In this document: one piece after another, positions 12,560-24,400 of the stretch
Numbering within the stretch: the stretch's first letter is position 1
How the letters are laid out: each line of letters starts with the position of its first letter
Assembly (NCBI GenBank): GCA_014706295.1
Contig: JACSVZ010000007.1
Span: forward strand, 7,605,199 to 7,669,198
Length of the DNA stretch: 64,000 bases
DNA from: Lycocorax pyrrhopterus obiensis
Taxonomy: Eukaryota > Chordata > Aves > Passeriformes > Paradisaeidae
Direction of reading: 5' to 3'
Notes under the pieces: generated by a model
Seen by the model: only the letters and a program-made list of their open reading frames with translations
What the model was told of the DNA's origin: nothing
Database searches by the model: none
Position numbers and translations under genes: made by a program

Positions 12560-12762
12560 GCTCTCTAAGACAAGAAGACAGTCACGCCCTGGAAGAGGGG
12601 GCCACCCTCCATTCTTGGAGGTCTTCAAGACCTAACTGGAAAAAACCCTGAGCAACATGATGTGAACTCTGTGCTGAAACTGTATTAAGCAGGATTTTGT
12701 AGGCACAGGCAGCTGAGGTCTTTCCAACCTGAGGCTGTGAGCACCCTGATTTTGTGATCAAT
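12560..12762 (+). mobile_element. Second CR1 3' end, different subfamily
   Basis: A further CR1 terminus lies just downstream in the same orientation. It has the segment CTTGGAGGTCTTCAAGACC, the CCCTGAGCAACATGAT block, TGAGGTCTTTCCAACCTGAGG and an ending CTGATTTTGTGATC. The block order and sequence differ from the first copy, pointing to a separate insertion of another subfamily rather than a duplication. The 5' limit is fuzzy; 12488-12560 may be a degraded part of it. Confidence 0.75.
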
Positions 12763-13569
12763 TCTGACCATGCTGGAGAGCCAGGCTTTTATTTCCCCTC
12801 ACAGCAGAGAAACAAGGTCAGAGGTGTTTTTTATTTCTGATCCACCCTGCATCTCATAGAATGCTCCAAAATAAGTGATGAGTATTGTTACAGTTTTGTC
12901 AGTGCATCAGCATGAAATCATTGCTGTGGAAAGAGGTAATTTGCTGACCTATGGTTCTTTTCTTAACCTGATTCGTGTCGCTGGCATTGCAAACTAATTT
13001 TGGGCAAGCACTGTTTCTGCTTTTATGACACGTTCACCAAAAAAAAGTGCTGTTCAATTTTTTGTTGTTTAGAATATCTAATAGTTAGGCAAGAGCCATT
13101 AGGAGAAGCAGTATCTTTTCTTACAGCAATTGATAACTACTGGGAATAAAAAAATCAGATTTTCAGATACACTTCCTTTCTCAGATTTGCCTTCTCACTA
13201 TCTGTCATTTCATCAAACCGCTGAGAAAAGCATTTGTGACTCCTGGCTATCATCAAAAACAATGGTGTCATATTTGTCCAGAGTCTGTTGACCAAATCAG
13301 GTTGCAAGCAATGCAAGGAACACAGACACGCATATGTTTATGTGGAAAAACTTCGTGGAACACCAATCATTAGTGAGACTCTGAAATCTCATTGCTAAGT
13401 TCAATGAAGATTTTTCCATCTGAAACATTATTAGGGAAGTGTCTTTGGGCTTTAAGTATACACAGGGGTCTTTTGTCTCAGAAACAGAGCATCCTTGTGC
13501 CAAAAGCTGCACAGGTGGAAGGGGCACATCCCACACTGGAAAACTTATATACGCGTGGAACAGGCAAAT
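12763..13569. other. Unique DNA, no gene
   Basis: No recognisable gene or repeat. A 148-codon minus frame (13297-13743) overlaps this stretch and the SINE-like element that follows. It has no recognisable domain and is probably accidental. Confidence 0.5.
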
Positions 13570-13725
13570 TGTGAGAAAATCATTGCACCCCTTTTGTGGG
13601 AGGACATTGAGAAACCACAGATTAAAAGACTCACCCAAGGTCATGCAAGAATTTTCTGCTCTGGCTGGGAATGTAACCTCAAATATGTTGGATGCTAAGC
13701 TTGTTACCACACCATTCTTCTGCTC
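13570..13725 (+). mobile_element. MIR-like ancient SINE fragment
   Basis: The order of blocks matches the CORE/MIR body: a segment equivalent to 'ggaaaccgaggcacag' (GAGAAACCACAGATTAAAAG), then GACTCACCCAAGGTCATGCA (consensus gacttgcccaaggtcacaca), CTCTGGCTGGGAATGTAACC (consensus gagctgggaatagaaccc), and a tail similar to 'tctaaccactagaccac'. Divergence is high, as expected for an insertion shared by amniotes. There is no A-box promoter half and no clear target-site duplication, so it is a fragment. Confidence 0.6.
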
Positions 13726-14630
13726 AGGATCCAGGGGGGGCAAAGTGTTTCAGGATTGGTATTTATTTATGGCATATTCTGACTCTTCCTTTTTTGCTGT
13801 AGAATTTGGAGAACTTTGTAACACCATTGATATTGTTTGTTGAGAATAAATGTATGACTCCTGAGGCCAAATTCTTTCCTTGCTACACAAACAGGAGTGA
13901 GTGCTCAGTGTCCTTATGATTAATAGTTCATTCACTCCAAGCTACCCATTCCCCTTACCAAGTACCCATACTTGTGTAACTGTCCATCTTTTATATCTTC
14001 CTGACTATTTTGCATACAGAGCATGTTTTGCTTTATGCAATCCACATATTTTTCTGGTTTTGTCTATAAAAATAACTGATATATTGATGAAAAGTGTGAC
14101 TACTTATTAGTTGCATCTTCAAAAACAAAAAAATCCGTCAAAAGGAAACCTTGAGACTCGCCCATGTATCCTTGCAGAAAATATTTAAATGTGGGTTTAG
14201 ATCTATTCAGTCAAATGCTTCTTACACTTCACTGATTAGAATAACCAGTCTCTAACCACTGCAGAAAATTGAAATTATTCACAACCTAATGATTTTATTG
14301 TTTAGTATAATCATTTTTGAGCTATTGCAGAGGATCAGAAGTTTACTACATGCTTATATATAATTTGAGTCAAACCAGGTGTCCTGCAGTAAAAATCCAT
14401 ATAGGAAGCTGGCATAGAAAAATTACAAGAAAGTAAAAACAACAATAAAAACAGACATCATCAAGGGGGAAAAAGTGTGTCTGGAAAACCATGAATCTTC
14501 TAGCAAAGCCAAACACTTGCAGGGGGTGGGCCAATTACTCTCAAAATTCCTGCAGCATGGAAAGGATACAGGACAGACAAGGCAGGGATTTTTAGGTAAC
14601 ATATCTGGGCCTAAAGAAAATAAGAGTCAT
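13726..14630. other. AT-rich unique DNA
   Basis: No gene, repeat or motif cluster recognised in this stretch. Confidence 0.55.
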
Positions 14631-14631
14631 C

Positions 14632-14700
14632 AGATGATTTTGGTTGGAAGGGACCTTAAAGATTATCTAATTCCAACCCCTGTCCCGCCATGGGCAGGTG
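14632..14700 (-). mobile_element. Very short CR1 3'-UTR fragment
   Basis: About 65 bases of antisense CR1: TTTTGGTTGGAAGGGACCTT, a variant of 'agatcatctagttccaaccc', and the CCATGGGCAGG that ends the match. It retains only the extreme 3' UTR, the usual result of severe 5' truncation. A short A-rich run follows at 14700. Confidence 0.75.
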
Positions 14701-15782
14701 AAAAAAATGTAAGCCTGAAATAATTTACTGGTGGTAAAAAGTCACCAGTAAGGTGCAAGAGGAACAATATATTTCATACATATATATAACTTACCTAGAA
14801 AAGGGCAGCCCAGGGCTCTGCATGTTTGCTGTTACATTATTCTGAGTTTCTCATGGTGCAGCAGGTCTGTGTCCCACCTGAAGCACTCAGGTGTCCCTCT
14901 GAAGTCAACACCCATCACTCAGCAGCGTGTGTATGTACCTTGACCAGTCAGAAAATGGCACTGCCAGACAGTCATTATTTTTTCTACAGTAATGTTGCAA
15001 GCCTGCACCTCTCAATGATGCCTGAGCTGGATGTTATTCACCAGCTTAGTTCAATGGCTTGAATAAAGCTCAGAACCTCTCAGTGAGGTTTATGACCCTT
15101 TCATAAGAGCAAAGAGTTTGGAAATCAGAGTTGATCCCTTGCATGCATCTCAGTTACAATTGTATTTGAGGAAATTATTTCCATAAAATTAAACAGAAAT
15201 ACTACTTGACATTGATGCATTTTAATTAACATCATCATTTGTCATCTTGCACAAAACAGAACTAATACAGAATTATTTCTGTAAAATTAGGTTATCTCTA
15301 TTCACTTTGAAACCCCGTAACTACTCCTGGGTATCAAGCAGATATATTTCAGTGTTAAGTCTAACAAAAAAGTTGTGTTACACTATAGCCTCACAGATAA
15401 AGTTAATTATATGGAAAATTCATTCAACTGAGTTTGCATTGCTTGATTTGAATCTCAATTAGCAAGAATTGGCTTTGTGTTTAGTTTTCTAACTCAAACG
15501 AACATGAAATGCACACATACATAATTTTTCTCTGAACATCTGAATCAGGGAAGTCTCTGGAGCTTGAGACTTTTGCTGTTCAATCCACACAGAATCTCAA
15601 TGACCTCCATGAATCTCAGCACAGGCATAAGGATCTATGTGTAAAGAAACAGCTGCAGAAAATACGACTTTACTTCCCTGTCCTGGCTTTTACGTCTCTG
15701 GCTGTATTTCTAATTGAATTGCCACATTTTTGTATGGATCCTAATTAAAAGTATGTGAACTTCTGAAAGCCCTGAAATTACA
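14701..15782. other. Unique DNA, no gene
   Basis: No gene or interspersed repeat recognised between two CR1 fragments. There are no open frames above 80 codons. Confidence 0.55.
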
Positions 15783-16040
15783 TAGGACAGGGGGGAATGG
15801 CTTCAGACTAAGAGTGTAGGTTTCGATTGGATAATAGCAAAAAATTCTTTAACGTGAGGGTGGTGAGGCACAGGCTGCCCAGAGAAGTTGTGAATTCCTC
15901 ATCCCTGGAAGTGTCTAAGGCCAGGCTGGATGGGGCTCTGACCAACCTGGTCTGGTGGAGGTGTCCCTGTCCATGGCAGGGGGATAGGAAATAAAAGATC
16001 CTTGAAGCCCCTTCCAACCCAGACATTCTGTGATTCTATG
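15783..16040 (+). mobile_element. CR1 LINE 3' end
   Basis: This plus-strand CR1 terminus keeps the full order of the 3' region: GGGGGGAATGGCTTCAGACT, a GATTGGATAATAG segment, GTGAGGGTGGTGAGGCAC, GCCCAGAGAAGTTGTG, CATCCCTGGAAGTGTCTAAG, GCCAGGCTGGATGGGGC, CTGTCCATGGCAGGGGG, CCCCTTCCAACCCAGA and the terminal ATTCTGTGATTCTATG. Compared with the usual family sequence there is a small deletion between the GGCAC and GCCCAG blocks (the 'tggaacaggt' part). The copy is about 260 bases long and strongly 5'-truncated. It is the least decayed copy in the window by eye. Confidence 0.92.
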
Positions 16041-16162
16041 TTACAAAAAACAAAACAAGAAATGTTTAAGCAGGCCTCAGAAGAGATGGTGCTTGGGATA
16101 TTCATATCGGTGTTTTGATCCCTCCAAAGTTTGGACACAGCATGTATTGGATGCCATAATTT

Positions 16163-16179
16163 AAAAAAAAAAAAAAAAA
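16163..16179 (+). repeat. Poly(A) run, 17 A
   Basis: A homopolymer run about 120 bases after a CR1 terminus. CR1 does not end in poly(A), so this is probably an independent simple repeat. Confidence 0.85.
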
Positions 16180-16180
16180 G

Positions 16181-19100
16181 GAGAATTCAGGCTCTCAAAA
16201 TTACCAAATTTAGACCCTTATCAGGCAGGAATGACTAGAGGGACAAACTCTATAGGGAAAGATATTATGCTACCCATTAATTTGGGATGACATCAATATG
16301 TTTACAGGGAAGAAACAAGACATCAATATTCTCTGTACATTATAATGTGCTCTAGAAAACTTGAATCACTGTAGTGAATGTGCCCAAGATACATCACAGG
16401 AATCGCTCCAAGTGACTGCATTGAAAAAAATAAAATTTTGTTTGTGGAAAGGAGGGAGTAAGGTTCTCCACGATGCATTAGAGCAAAATATGAGGGATTC
16501 ATTTTAGTATCTGAAGTCACCATTGTGAAAAATACAATCTCTGATAAAAAAATTTCACAAGCATGAAAAAGTATCCAGAAAAATCACAAAGTAATTAATT
16601 ATTGACTCAGGATACAAATGTGCTGCCCAGAATCTTGAAAGAGAACAGAGTGGCAGATCTCACTCCTGTCATCTCTTGCAACAAGAACAGAAATAACAGG
16701 CAGCTTCTGAGGAAAACAGTGTACAGGTGTTCCAGGCAGTAGCAAAGAACAGCTTTGAAGATGAGAAACATGGTAACATGAAAAATACCATGAAAGTGCT
16801 GAAATATAAGCAGTGATATAGCAGGAAGTAAAACACAAAATCCAGATTTTTCATTATTTGTTGGAAAAAGTGAAGAGTAACAGAATAAAAAACACTGTCA
16901 GGAAATAGATAAAGTATAAATATAAGAAGGAAATTACACTGACTGAAAGGAAGACTGGTAGAGAACGGGGGGAAAAATTCAGTTTCAAAAAATACATCCC
17001 TACAAAGCTCAATCTAGTACTTTAATGAGCTCTTCAATGCTCAAATTTCTACGGGGCTAGAACAAATAGCTGCTTTCCAATTAATTATCTACAGGAAATG
17101 CAGCTTCAATGAGATTCTAGAACGATCAGAAATAATAAAAGCATCCACTGCTGAGAGTGTTTTCACTGAATTATTAAAAGAAATAATAAGGAGAAATAAT
17201 ATGTAGTAATAATGAGTAGCAATAGGTAAAAAAAAAAAACAAATTAATTCTGGCATCCCACACTTCAGAAATCAGGCCCAATTAATACAAAACTACAGAG
17301 GCATCCTCTCATTACTGCAGCTTTTAAAATTCTAACTGAGTAAATAGGGGATGCAGAAAAGACAGTGACACATATTAGTCCAGTGCTGAAAAAGCTTTTA
17401 AATTCATAATGATACAAGGAAAGAAAGGAACATGTCAGAATATACAGTTTTCAGGAGAAAAAAATAACACAACAAACTAATAACTTCTGAAGTAGTCCTT
17501 ATATCATGGCAGGATATTAAAGAATCATTTTGCTACATTAAGACAGCACAACTGCTTGTTTATAAAAATTGGTGTGTGAGAAAGTAAAAATTAGTCTCAT
17601 TTAATACCGGTATGTAAATAATGAGGAGGAATTCCCCATCCTTGATACTCTTTAACCTGACCACGAAAAGATTAATGCCTTCATTATGTCATTTTCAGAA
17701 CAGGATGAATCAAGCAGATTGAGCAATTCTTGCTGGTGAACTGCCTGCTTTAGGGGTCTGAGAATACTCTGCAGGCTCCAGGAAAGAAAAAAGCAAAGTA
17801 TGAGTTCAGATCAAGAGTGCAGCTGTTGGCAAGATGAAGAGATATTAAACAGATTACTGATCAACCAACGACCAAAAATATCAGCATGTTAAACACCAAG
17901 AAGGAGTAATAATTCATAACAGCTTGGAAAGGAGACTAAGGCAAAGGTTCAGACCAAGAAGGCCAATTATTTTCCTTTATATACTGGATGCGAGACACAG
18001 ACACCTATGAAAATGGGAAGAAATATAAGGACTTTTATAAATAGGGTTCAAGGGTGACAGGTTGAAGACAAGCTCCAAAATGACATGGCATAAAAATACA
18101 TGAAGAACTAAGCCTAGAAAACGTATACAATCCTCTTTATTCCATAGGCAAGACTTACATCCAGGATAAGACACAACCAGCATCCTGGAATCCTGTGTGC
18201 CCATTGCAACAGCTGCAAACCCAACACAAATTTCTCTTGAAAGTAAAAACTTGCAAATAGGAATATCTGCTCCCTAGGCAGATTTCTCTTCTTCATGGTT
18301 TCAAAGGCAAGCCTAATAGACCAGAACTCATTGGACTACTTACTCAGATTTTGCTTTAGGTCAAGCGTATGGATAAAGCAATCACAGAATGCCCAAGGAT
18401 TTGATACTTTTTGCTTCATTAAACAAACTCAATTTATGAGTTCAGCTGAAGATAATTCCTGATACTCTTACATTTTAACTATAAAGTTGGAGGGAGGCAT
18501 TCCTTTGACCAATCTTCTGACACCTAGAATTTAAACAGGTAGCCTAAGCTGGAGAGAGATCTCCCTCTTTAGTCAACAGAGAGAGGAATAAAAGACACCT
18601 CAAGAGCAAGTCTAGTGCCAGTTTTCTCTGACATTACTGTGGCTGGTTAAATATTCAGTAGTACAAGGCTATACATATATATATATATATATATCTAATA
18701 CCTAACATCTATATATAAGCATGGCTCGCTTATAAAACAGTCTTTCTTCAATTTAAACAGCATTCTAAATTCCAGAAGACTTTCTTGGGCACAGTTGCCT
18801 CCTAAATTGCGTTATTGCATATTGTTACAAGACATTGGCTCAACACTGAAATATCTACCATTCTATTGTGTTCCTACTGTCAGACAAAATGTGCAGCTCT
18901 TTTGTTATCTGCCGTAATAACACATTTAATAACAATTTTTTGTCTGTGGTTCAGCTCTTTTCTTTTTCTTATTTTTTATTTTAGAAACCTTTAACTCTGG
19001 CATGGATCCAGCATCCTGTGACACTATTGTACTACATTGAAAGCAGAACTGCAAATTCAGCTGAAAACAGTCAGTTCCCCTTCCTGAACACAAGCTGACA

Positions 19101-19672
19101 TTTTTCAGGTAAATCAAAAGCTAGTGTTAAAAATTCCACAACCACTGCTTTTTCAAAAGTCAGCAACTTGTGTCGGCACCAACAACAAAGCAATTTTTCC
19201 GAAGGTAAAACTGAAGGATGCTATCCAGCAAAAGATGCCATGTGAACTTTGCGTTACTGGTTGACGAGATTCAAACTACCTACACCGAACATGCAGTGCT
19301 GGTGTAGTCAGATATAGGGATATGTCACTGAATGCTATTTGATTATGTCAAAATATGCAGCTATTTCTGCTACTTGTTCTCTTCCTACACTTCCTTTCAC
19401 CTGTTGGTTTCATTTATCTGCTTTGTTGAAGACTGAAAACTCTTCCTTATACATGTCTACCTATCCAGATCACTGACCTGACTGGTGTTCTGAGACAGCC
19501 AGCTAAAAAAATTAAAATACCAGTTAAAGGGTTAAAGTGGTTCCCTGTCTGGCAGCCACTCTTTAATCTTCAGAGCCCACTGGCATGTGCCACCCCCCAC
19601 ACCTCCCTCCAGGACATGGGCTGCTTTCAAAAGAACCGTCTGCTCTCAGTTCTGAACGCATTCCCATTAAAG
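16181..19672. other. Unique AT-rich DNA, no gene
   Basis: About 3.5 kb without a recognisable gene or interspersed repeat. All open frames are under 80 codons. One AT dinucleotide repeat lies inside (18675-18694). The part after 19500 becomes richer in motif-like AT cores. Confidence 0.55.
18675..18694. repeat. (AT)10 microsatellite
   Basis: Ten uninterrupted AT units, with further degenerate ATATAT a few bases downstream. Likely polymorphic. Confidence 0.9.
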
Positions 19673-19697
19673 CTTTTAATTTTTTAGAAATTAAAAG
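19673..19697. other. AT-rich perfect hairpin
   Basis: CTTTTAATTT and AAATTAAAAG form a perfect 10-base inverted repeat around a 5-base spacer (TTTAG). Both arms contain homeobox-type TTAAT cores. No terminator-type or RNA-gene meaning is implied in this genome. Confidence 0.5.
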
Positions 19698-19837
19698 AAC
19701 TTGAATTACAAATAATTTGATCGATGCCCTTAAAGTTTGGATCAAACCAGCCAATATGTTCAACAGAAACAGCACGTAATTATAAAGCCAATAGCATTTG
19801 TCAGGAGCATTCAGTAGGATACTTAGAATAATAGAAC

Positions 19838-20395
19838 AGAATCATAAGACCGTTTAGGTTGGATAAGACCTTCCTGATGTCCAACCTGAGCCTCCCCTGG
19901 TGCAGTTTGAGGCTATTTCCTTTTATCCTATCTCTGGTTTCCTGGGAGGAGAGGCTGACCCCCACCTGGCTACGCCCTCCCTTCAGGCAGTTGTAGAGAG
20001 CAGTAAAGTCCCCCCTGAGCCTCCTTTTCTCCAGGCTAAACACCCCCAGCTCCCTCAGCTGCTCCTCATCAGGCTCATGCTCCAAACCCCTCTCCAGCTC
20101 CGTTTCCCCTCTCTGGACTCGCTCCAGCCCCTCAATGTCCTTCTTCCAGTGAGGGGCCCAGAACTGGACACAGCATTCAAGGCGAGGCCTCACCCGTGCC
20201 CGGTACAGGGGGACAATCACCGCCCTGCTCCTGCTGGCCACACTATTGCTGATATAGGCCAGGATGCCTTTGGCCATCTGGGCAGATCCTGGGTCATTTT
20301 CAGCAGCTCCTTACCAGCACCCCCAGGTCCTTTTCCCTGGGCCACTTCCAGGCACGGTGCCCCAAGTCTGCAGTGATGCATGGAGTACTTAACCA
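19838..20395 (-). mobile_element. CR1 LINE, longest copy, with internal deletion
   Basis: The minus strand encodes the ORF2 C-terminus over about 140 codons without a stop. Conserved blocks in order are [68 protein letters not shown] and GRLRLDIRK. Immediately after LRLDIRK the frame runs into the GTCTTATCCAACCTAAAC-type 3' UTR. The usual 'HWNRLPREVVESPSLE' end of ORF2 and most of the 3' UTR are missing, a deletion of perhaps 200 bases compared with the family. The 5' part, including the RT active site, is absent. It is non-autonomous and dead, despite the unbroken frame. Confidence 0.93.
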
Positions 20396-21376
20396 TAACG
20401 GCCATGGAAATTTAAAAGGTTGTAAAACCAAGTCAACACAGACATGAAAAAGAAAATGTGTATATATGTATATGATACGGGGGCTTTAAAGCAGTCATGA
20501 AGATTTTAGATGGAGTAATTACTGCTTCTATCAGTTCTACTATATCCAACAGATAAATTTCACTCCATTAGATCCAAGAGTCTCCACTTCTCAGTGTCCC
20601 TTCCTAGTCTGAGAGATCTCAGCAGGAGCTATCTCATATTATCTATTTCTAAAATAGGCCAGAGCCTATACATCACTTTTGACAAACTGGGCTGTTTCTT
20701 CACTCTCTGATAACATACACGCTTCTAAATGGAAGCTACTTTCAACCACCTAGAGATGTGCACTAACAAAAATTACATTTCATCAAGACTCCAGTGGAAA
20801 AAAATTTACTACTATTTTAAACCTATTCTTTCTGTTGATCAATAGAGTCTTGACTCTTGGAAATTAATAGAAGCAATAAACTCTATAAGCATATAGATGT
20901 CCAGAAGTAACTCTATTTTATGGAATAGGTCTCGTAAAAAAGGGAAAAAACCCCAAACAGACACAAACCAAAATAGATTGAACATCAGCCACAACATAAT
21001 CTAAAATGTCTGATGAGAAAGTGGTTAATTACTGCTCTAACTGAATTTATTTTCTGCTTTAAATCACAAAGTCAATTTGATGATATAATACATAGTTTAG
21101 TAATATTAAATATCTCTTCAGAACAGAGTCTCTTTGACACTATAACACAATGTGTTACCAATTAAATAAGACTGCTTAACAGTGAAGAGGAGGAGGAATT
21201 TCTTGAGTATTATGTAGTGGGTATCCCTTGTGTTAGTTCTGTAATCTACATAAATTTCTGAAACATTTGACACCTCCATCAGTATCTGCTGAAGAATCAA
21301 AAGAAACTCAAGAATAAAATAACACAGGCAAGGAGTGAAACATCTACTGCACTCATCCAGCCTGTTCCAGCCTGCT
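20396..21376. other. Unique AT-rich DNA
   Basis: No gene, repeat or motif cluster recognised. Confidence 0.55.
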
Positions 21377-21440
21377 AACATTTTCAATTTTCCTTTAATT
21401 CCAGGGTGAACATTTTCAATTTTCCTTTAATTCCAGGGTG
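21377..21440 (+). repeat. Perfect 32-bp tandem duplication
   Basis: Two identical 32-base units (21377-21408 and 21409-21440), each starting AACATTTTCAATTTTCC and ending CCAGGGTG. With no mismatch between them, the duplication is recent or an assembly artefact. Each unit carries one pyrimidine-rich TTCCAG. Confidence 0.95.
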
Positions 21441-24400
21441 ACTGAAACAAAGATTAAAAATCAAGGAAGGAAGAAAATGCAATTTCTGCCATCCAAAAAC
21501 TTGCAATTTCACAAATGCTATTCATCACAAAAACAACGGTCCACTCCACCACCAAGGTTGTTTTTCATGAACTCTAACTTGAAAAGGAGTTTCCTTTGGA
21601 GGCAGTAAAGTGTTCAGAGGTGAAAACATTAGCATAGACTGCTTGGCTGATTTTGGAACAGTTAAAGACAACACCAAATCAAAACATACTGACCTGCCAG
21701 GCTCTGAATGCGAAGGGCATTTTATTTCTTTCCCACTGTTTCATTTTAAGAGTAGAGAAGTGGGCTGTAGTTAGCTCCTGGGAAAACCTCTCTGAACATA
21801 TCTTAGAGTGTAATGCCAACAGACACACGGATGCAGCAGACTGAACTCATCCCTGACACGGTGCTCTTGGCTACTCTTCTGACTGAGTGTGGCTTCTGGA
21901 ATCTATTATGAATTTTTTCTAAGTAAAAACTAATAAAAATGTCTCTTTGTTACAGCACTGCAATAGAGATTGAATGTACAGGTATATCCTGAATTATGAC
22001 ACTGCAGAAAAACATTTCACGCTCTATGGTGATCCACTGAAGTTCCCACTTCTGAACACTCAGTTTCTGCTTGTTGTCGAAGCTGTTTAGAAGTTCTCAC
22101 TTTACAGATGCCCTACTTTTCTCACTGATATAAATCTGCAAGCTTTTTTAAGATTTGTGGGGGAAGGAGGGGCTTTACCCCCTTTGATGTATCATTACTT
22201 GTTAAACACTTCAGCACATTTGCATTTTGTTTCCCCAGGTAATCTCACAAACTTGCTTGCTAAGCTCAAACCTGGGGAAAAGCAAACACATTCCAAGCAG
22301 AAGATTTAATGAAACAAGTATGAGAGCTAAATGGAGGCACAATGGTTCTGACGCACTGGGAAGAACTATCAAATCCATCTCTAATATCAAATAACTCTGC
22401 CTAGGGAGACATCACACAGTAAAAATGCTTCCATCTATTTGGGAAGAAAGATGTGAGATTATGAGAGATTAAAAAGGCCCAAAAAGGGATTTGCTTTCAA
22501 GAGAAAGAAACAGGAGTTCATAATGTTCAGAGTATCACATAATAGGCACTTTTACACAGAAATAAAAGCAAAATGCTGAGTTAAAAGCTCAGAGCCTTTG
22601 AACAGAATATCTAAAATAGAATATTCATTTTTCTTTTTAAATGGAGAAATCAATACTATAGAAGCAATAAAATACTGTAAAATGTGGAAGGGAATCCACT
22701 AAAGGATTCAGCCACTTCAGTCACATTTCCTTTACTAATCATTGCCCCATCATATGCACCCCACTATTGGTAAATTTTAAGCAGGTCTTTACTGTAATAG
22801 TAAACAAAGCCAGCTAAAATCCACCCAGCTCCACAGCACCATGTCTCATTTGGAAAGCCAAAAAATACAAATGTGAGCACAGGAATCCTAAGAGGAGACA
22901 GTGCATGACACATGGAAAGACAAATGCCCTGGGCTTTCTACAGTCTAAAAAGGAAAGAATGAGAGAAGACAAAGTTACAAATTAAGAAATTAACAAACCT
23001 CTGTGTTGGGGCTTAGATAGAAAAGAATGTTTCAGACACAGCAAGGGGGAGAGAACTGTTTAAAATCAGGCTGTATATAAAACTCAGTAATAGAAACACT
23101 AGGGAAGTGTATAATACTGCCCAGCAAAGTAACTGTGATTCTCCATTTGCAGAGCAAACCAGATTTCTGTCAGAAATGTGTAAGAATAGCTTGTCTTGCC
23201 CTAGAGAAAAGGAGTGAGCTATGTGGTTTCTTGATGTCTTTTCTAGACATACTTCATCCAAGACCACACAACACAGGGATTCTTACCATCTTTTACTACC
23301 CTTCTGCAGAATATTCGTAAGCCAGGGCCTGACAGGTTCTGTCAACACAGGGCCTGAGGTGAAATAGGCATTTACATTACATTAAACTATCCAAAATACT
23401 TAATAACTGACTTAACCCTGAGTCCCCATGTAATGGACACTGAAATCCCCCCTTTACACTCTGAGGCACAGATGGAACTACAGCATTCTCGAGCATAGGA
23501 AATCCATGTGCTGTCAAGACAATGCTCCCACACAGAAAACACTTACTATTCCCTCTTGATTTGGGCAACTGTAAAACAAGAAAACTAGCCAGACAAAAAC
23601 CTAGTCTCTCCTTAGATCCTTATGAAATTATAAACACTTCTAGTTACTTTTCATTATGCTCATTTGGACAAGGGGAGAGAGCAAGTTCAGGAGTTCAGTG
23701 TAGCCACATGTTTTAAGCTCTGGAGACAGCGCTAAGTATACCAGATCTGGGTAATGCTCCATCTCCTGTCTCCACCAACATCACCTTTGAGCAGGGCAAA
23801 AAAAAGGTCTCTAAACTATGAGTAATGCTTTCCTCACATATGGCAAACATCCCACTGGGAATCTGTCATTAAAATATGAGGTTTCCCATAAGGATGGCAT
23901 CTGACTTATCAATCCAGTTGTAAGATAATTTTTTCTGATCCTACTTACTCTGTTCTTCCTCTCATCCTCTGCAAACCTTTCTTTAGTACTACAATGTGCA
24001 GTAGTGGCATTCAAGTTTGTTATCCTAATCTTTGCAATTTATTTAATCTACCTAGAAAGGCGAGGACATTTATGCATAATAAAAAGCACAGATGGGGAGT
24101 AATATTGTTGCTTCATTGAGAATGTAAAAAGTTGAGCTAGTTTAATTAGATCCAGATATGATAATGGCATGAGTACTGAAAATTTTGATGCAGTCAGATT
24201 CAGGATCATTTAATTCAGGCCAAGTGGAATGTATCTACAACACAGGGGAAATGTGAGTCACTGTCCTGCAGCACTAGGCAACACAAGCTATTAATCTACC
24301 ACCTAAAGAGCTGAGAATATTTAACAGAGTTAAGGCTGGCTCAATGGATGCTCATGATTGGAATCACTACTACTGAATGGAGGACCTTAAGTGCCCTCCA

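Noticed and set aside
13297..13743. 148-codon minus-strand frame.
   Set aside because: It overlaps a MIR-like SINE in antisense and has no recognisable protein features.
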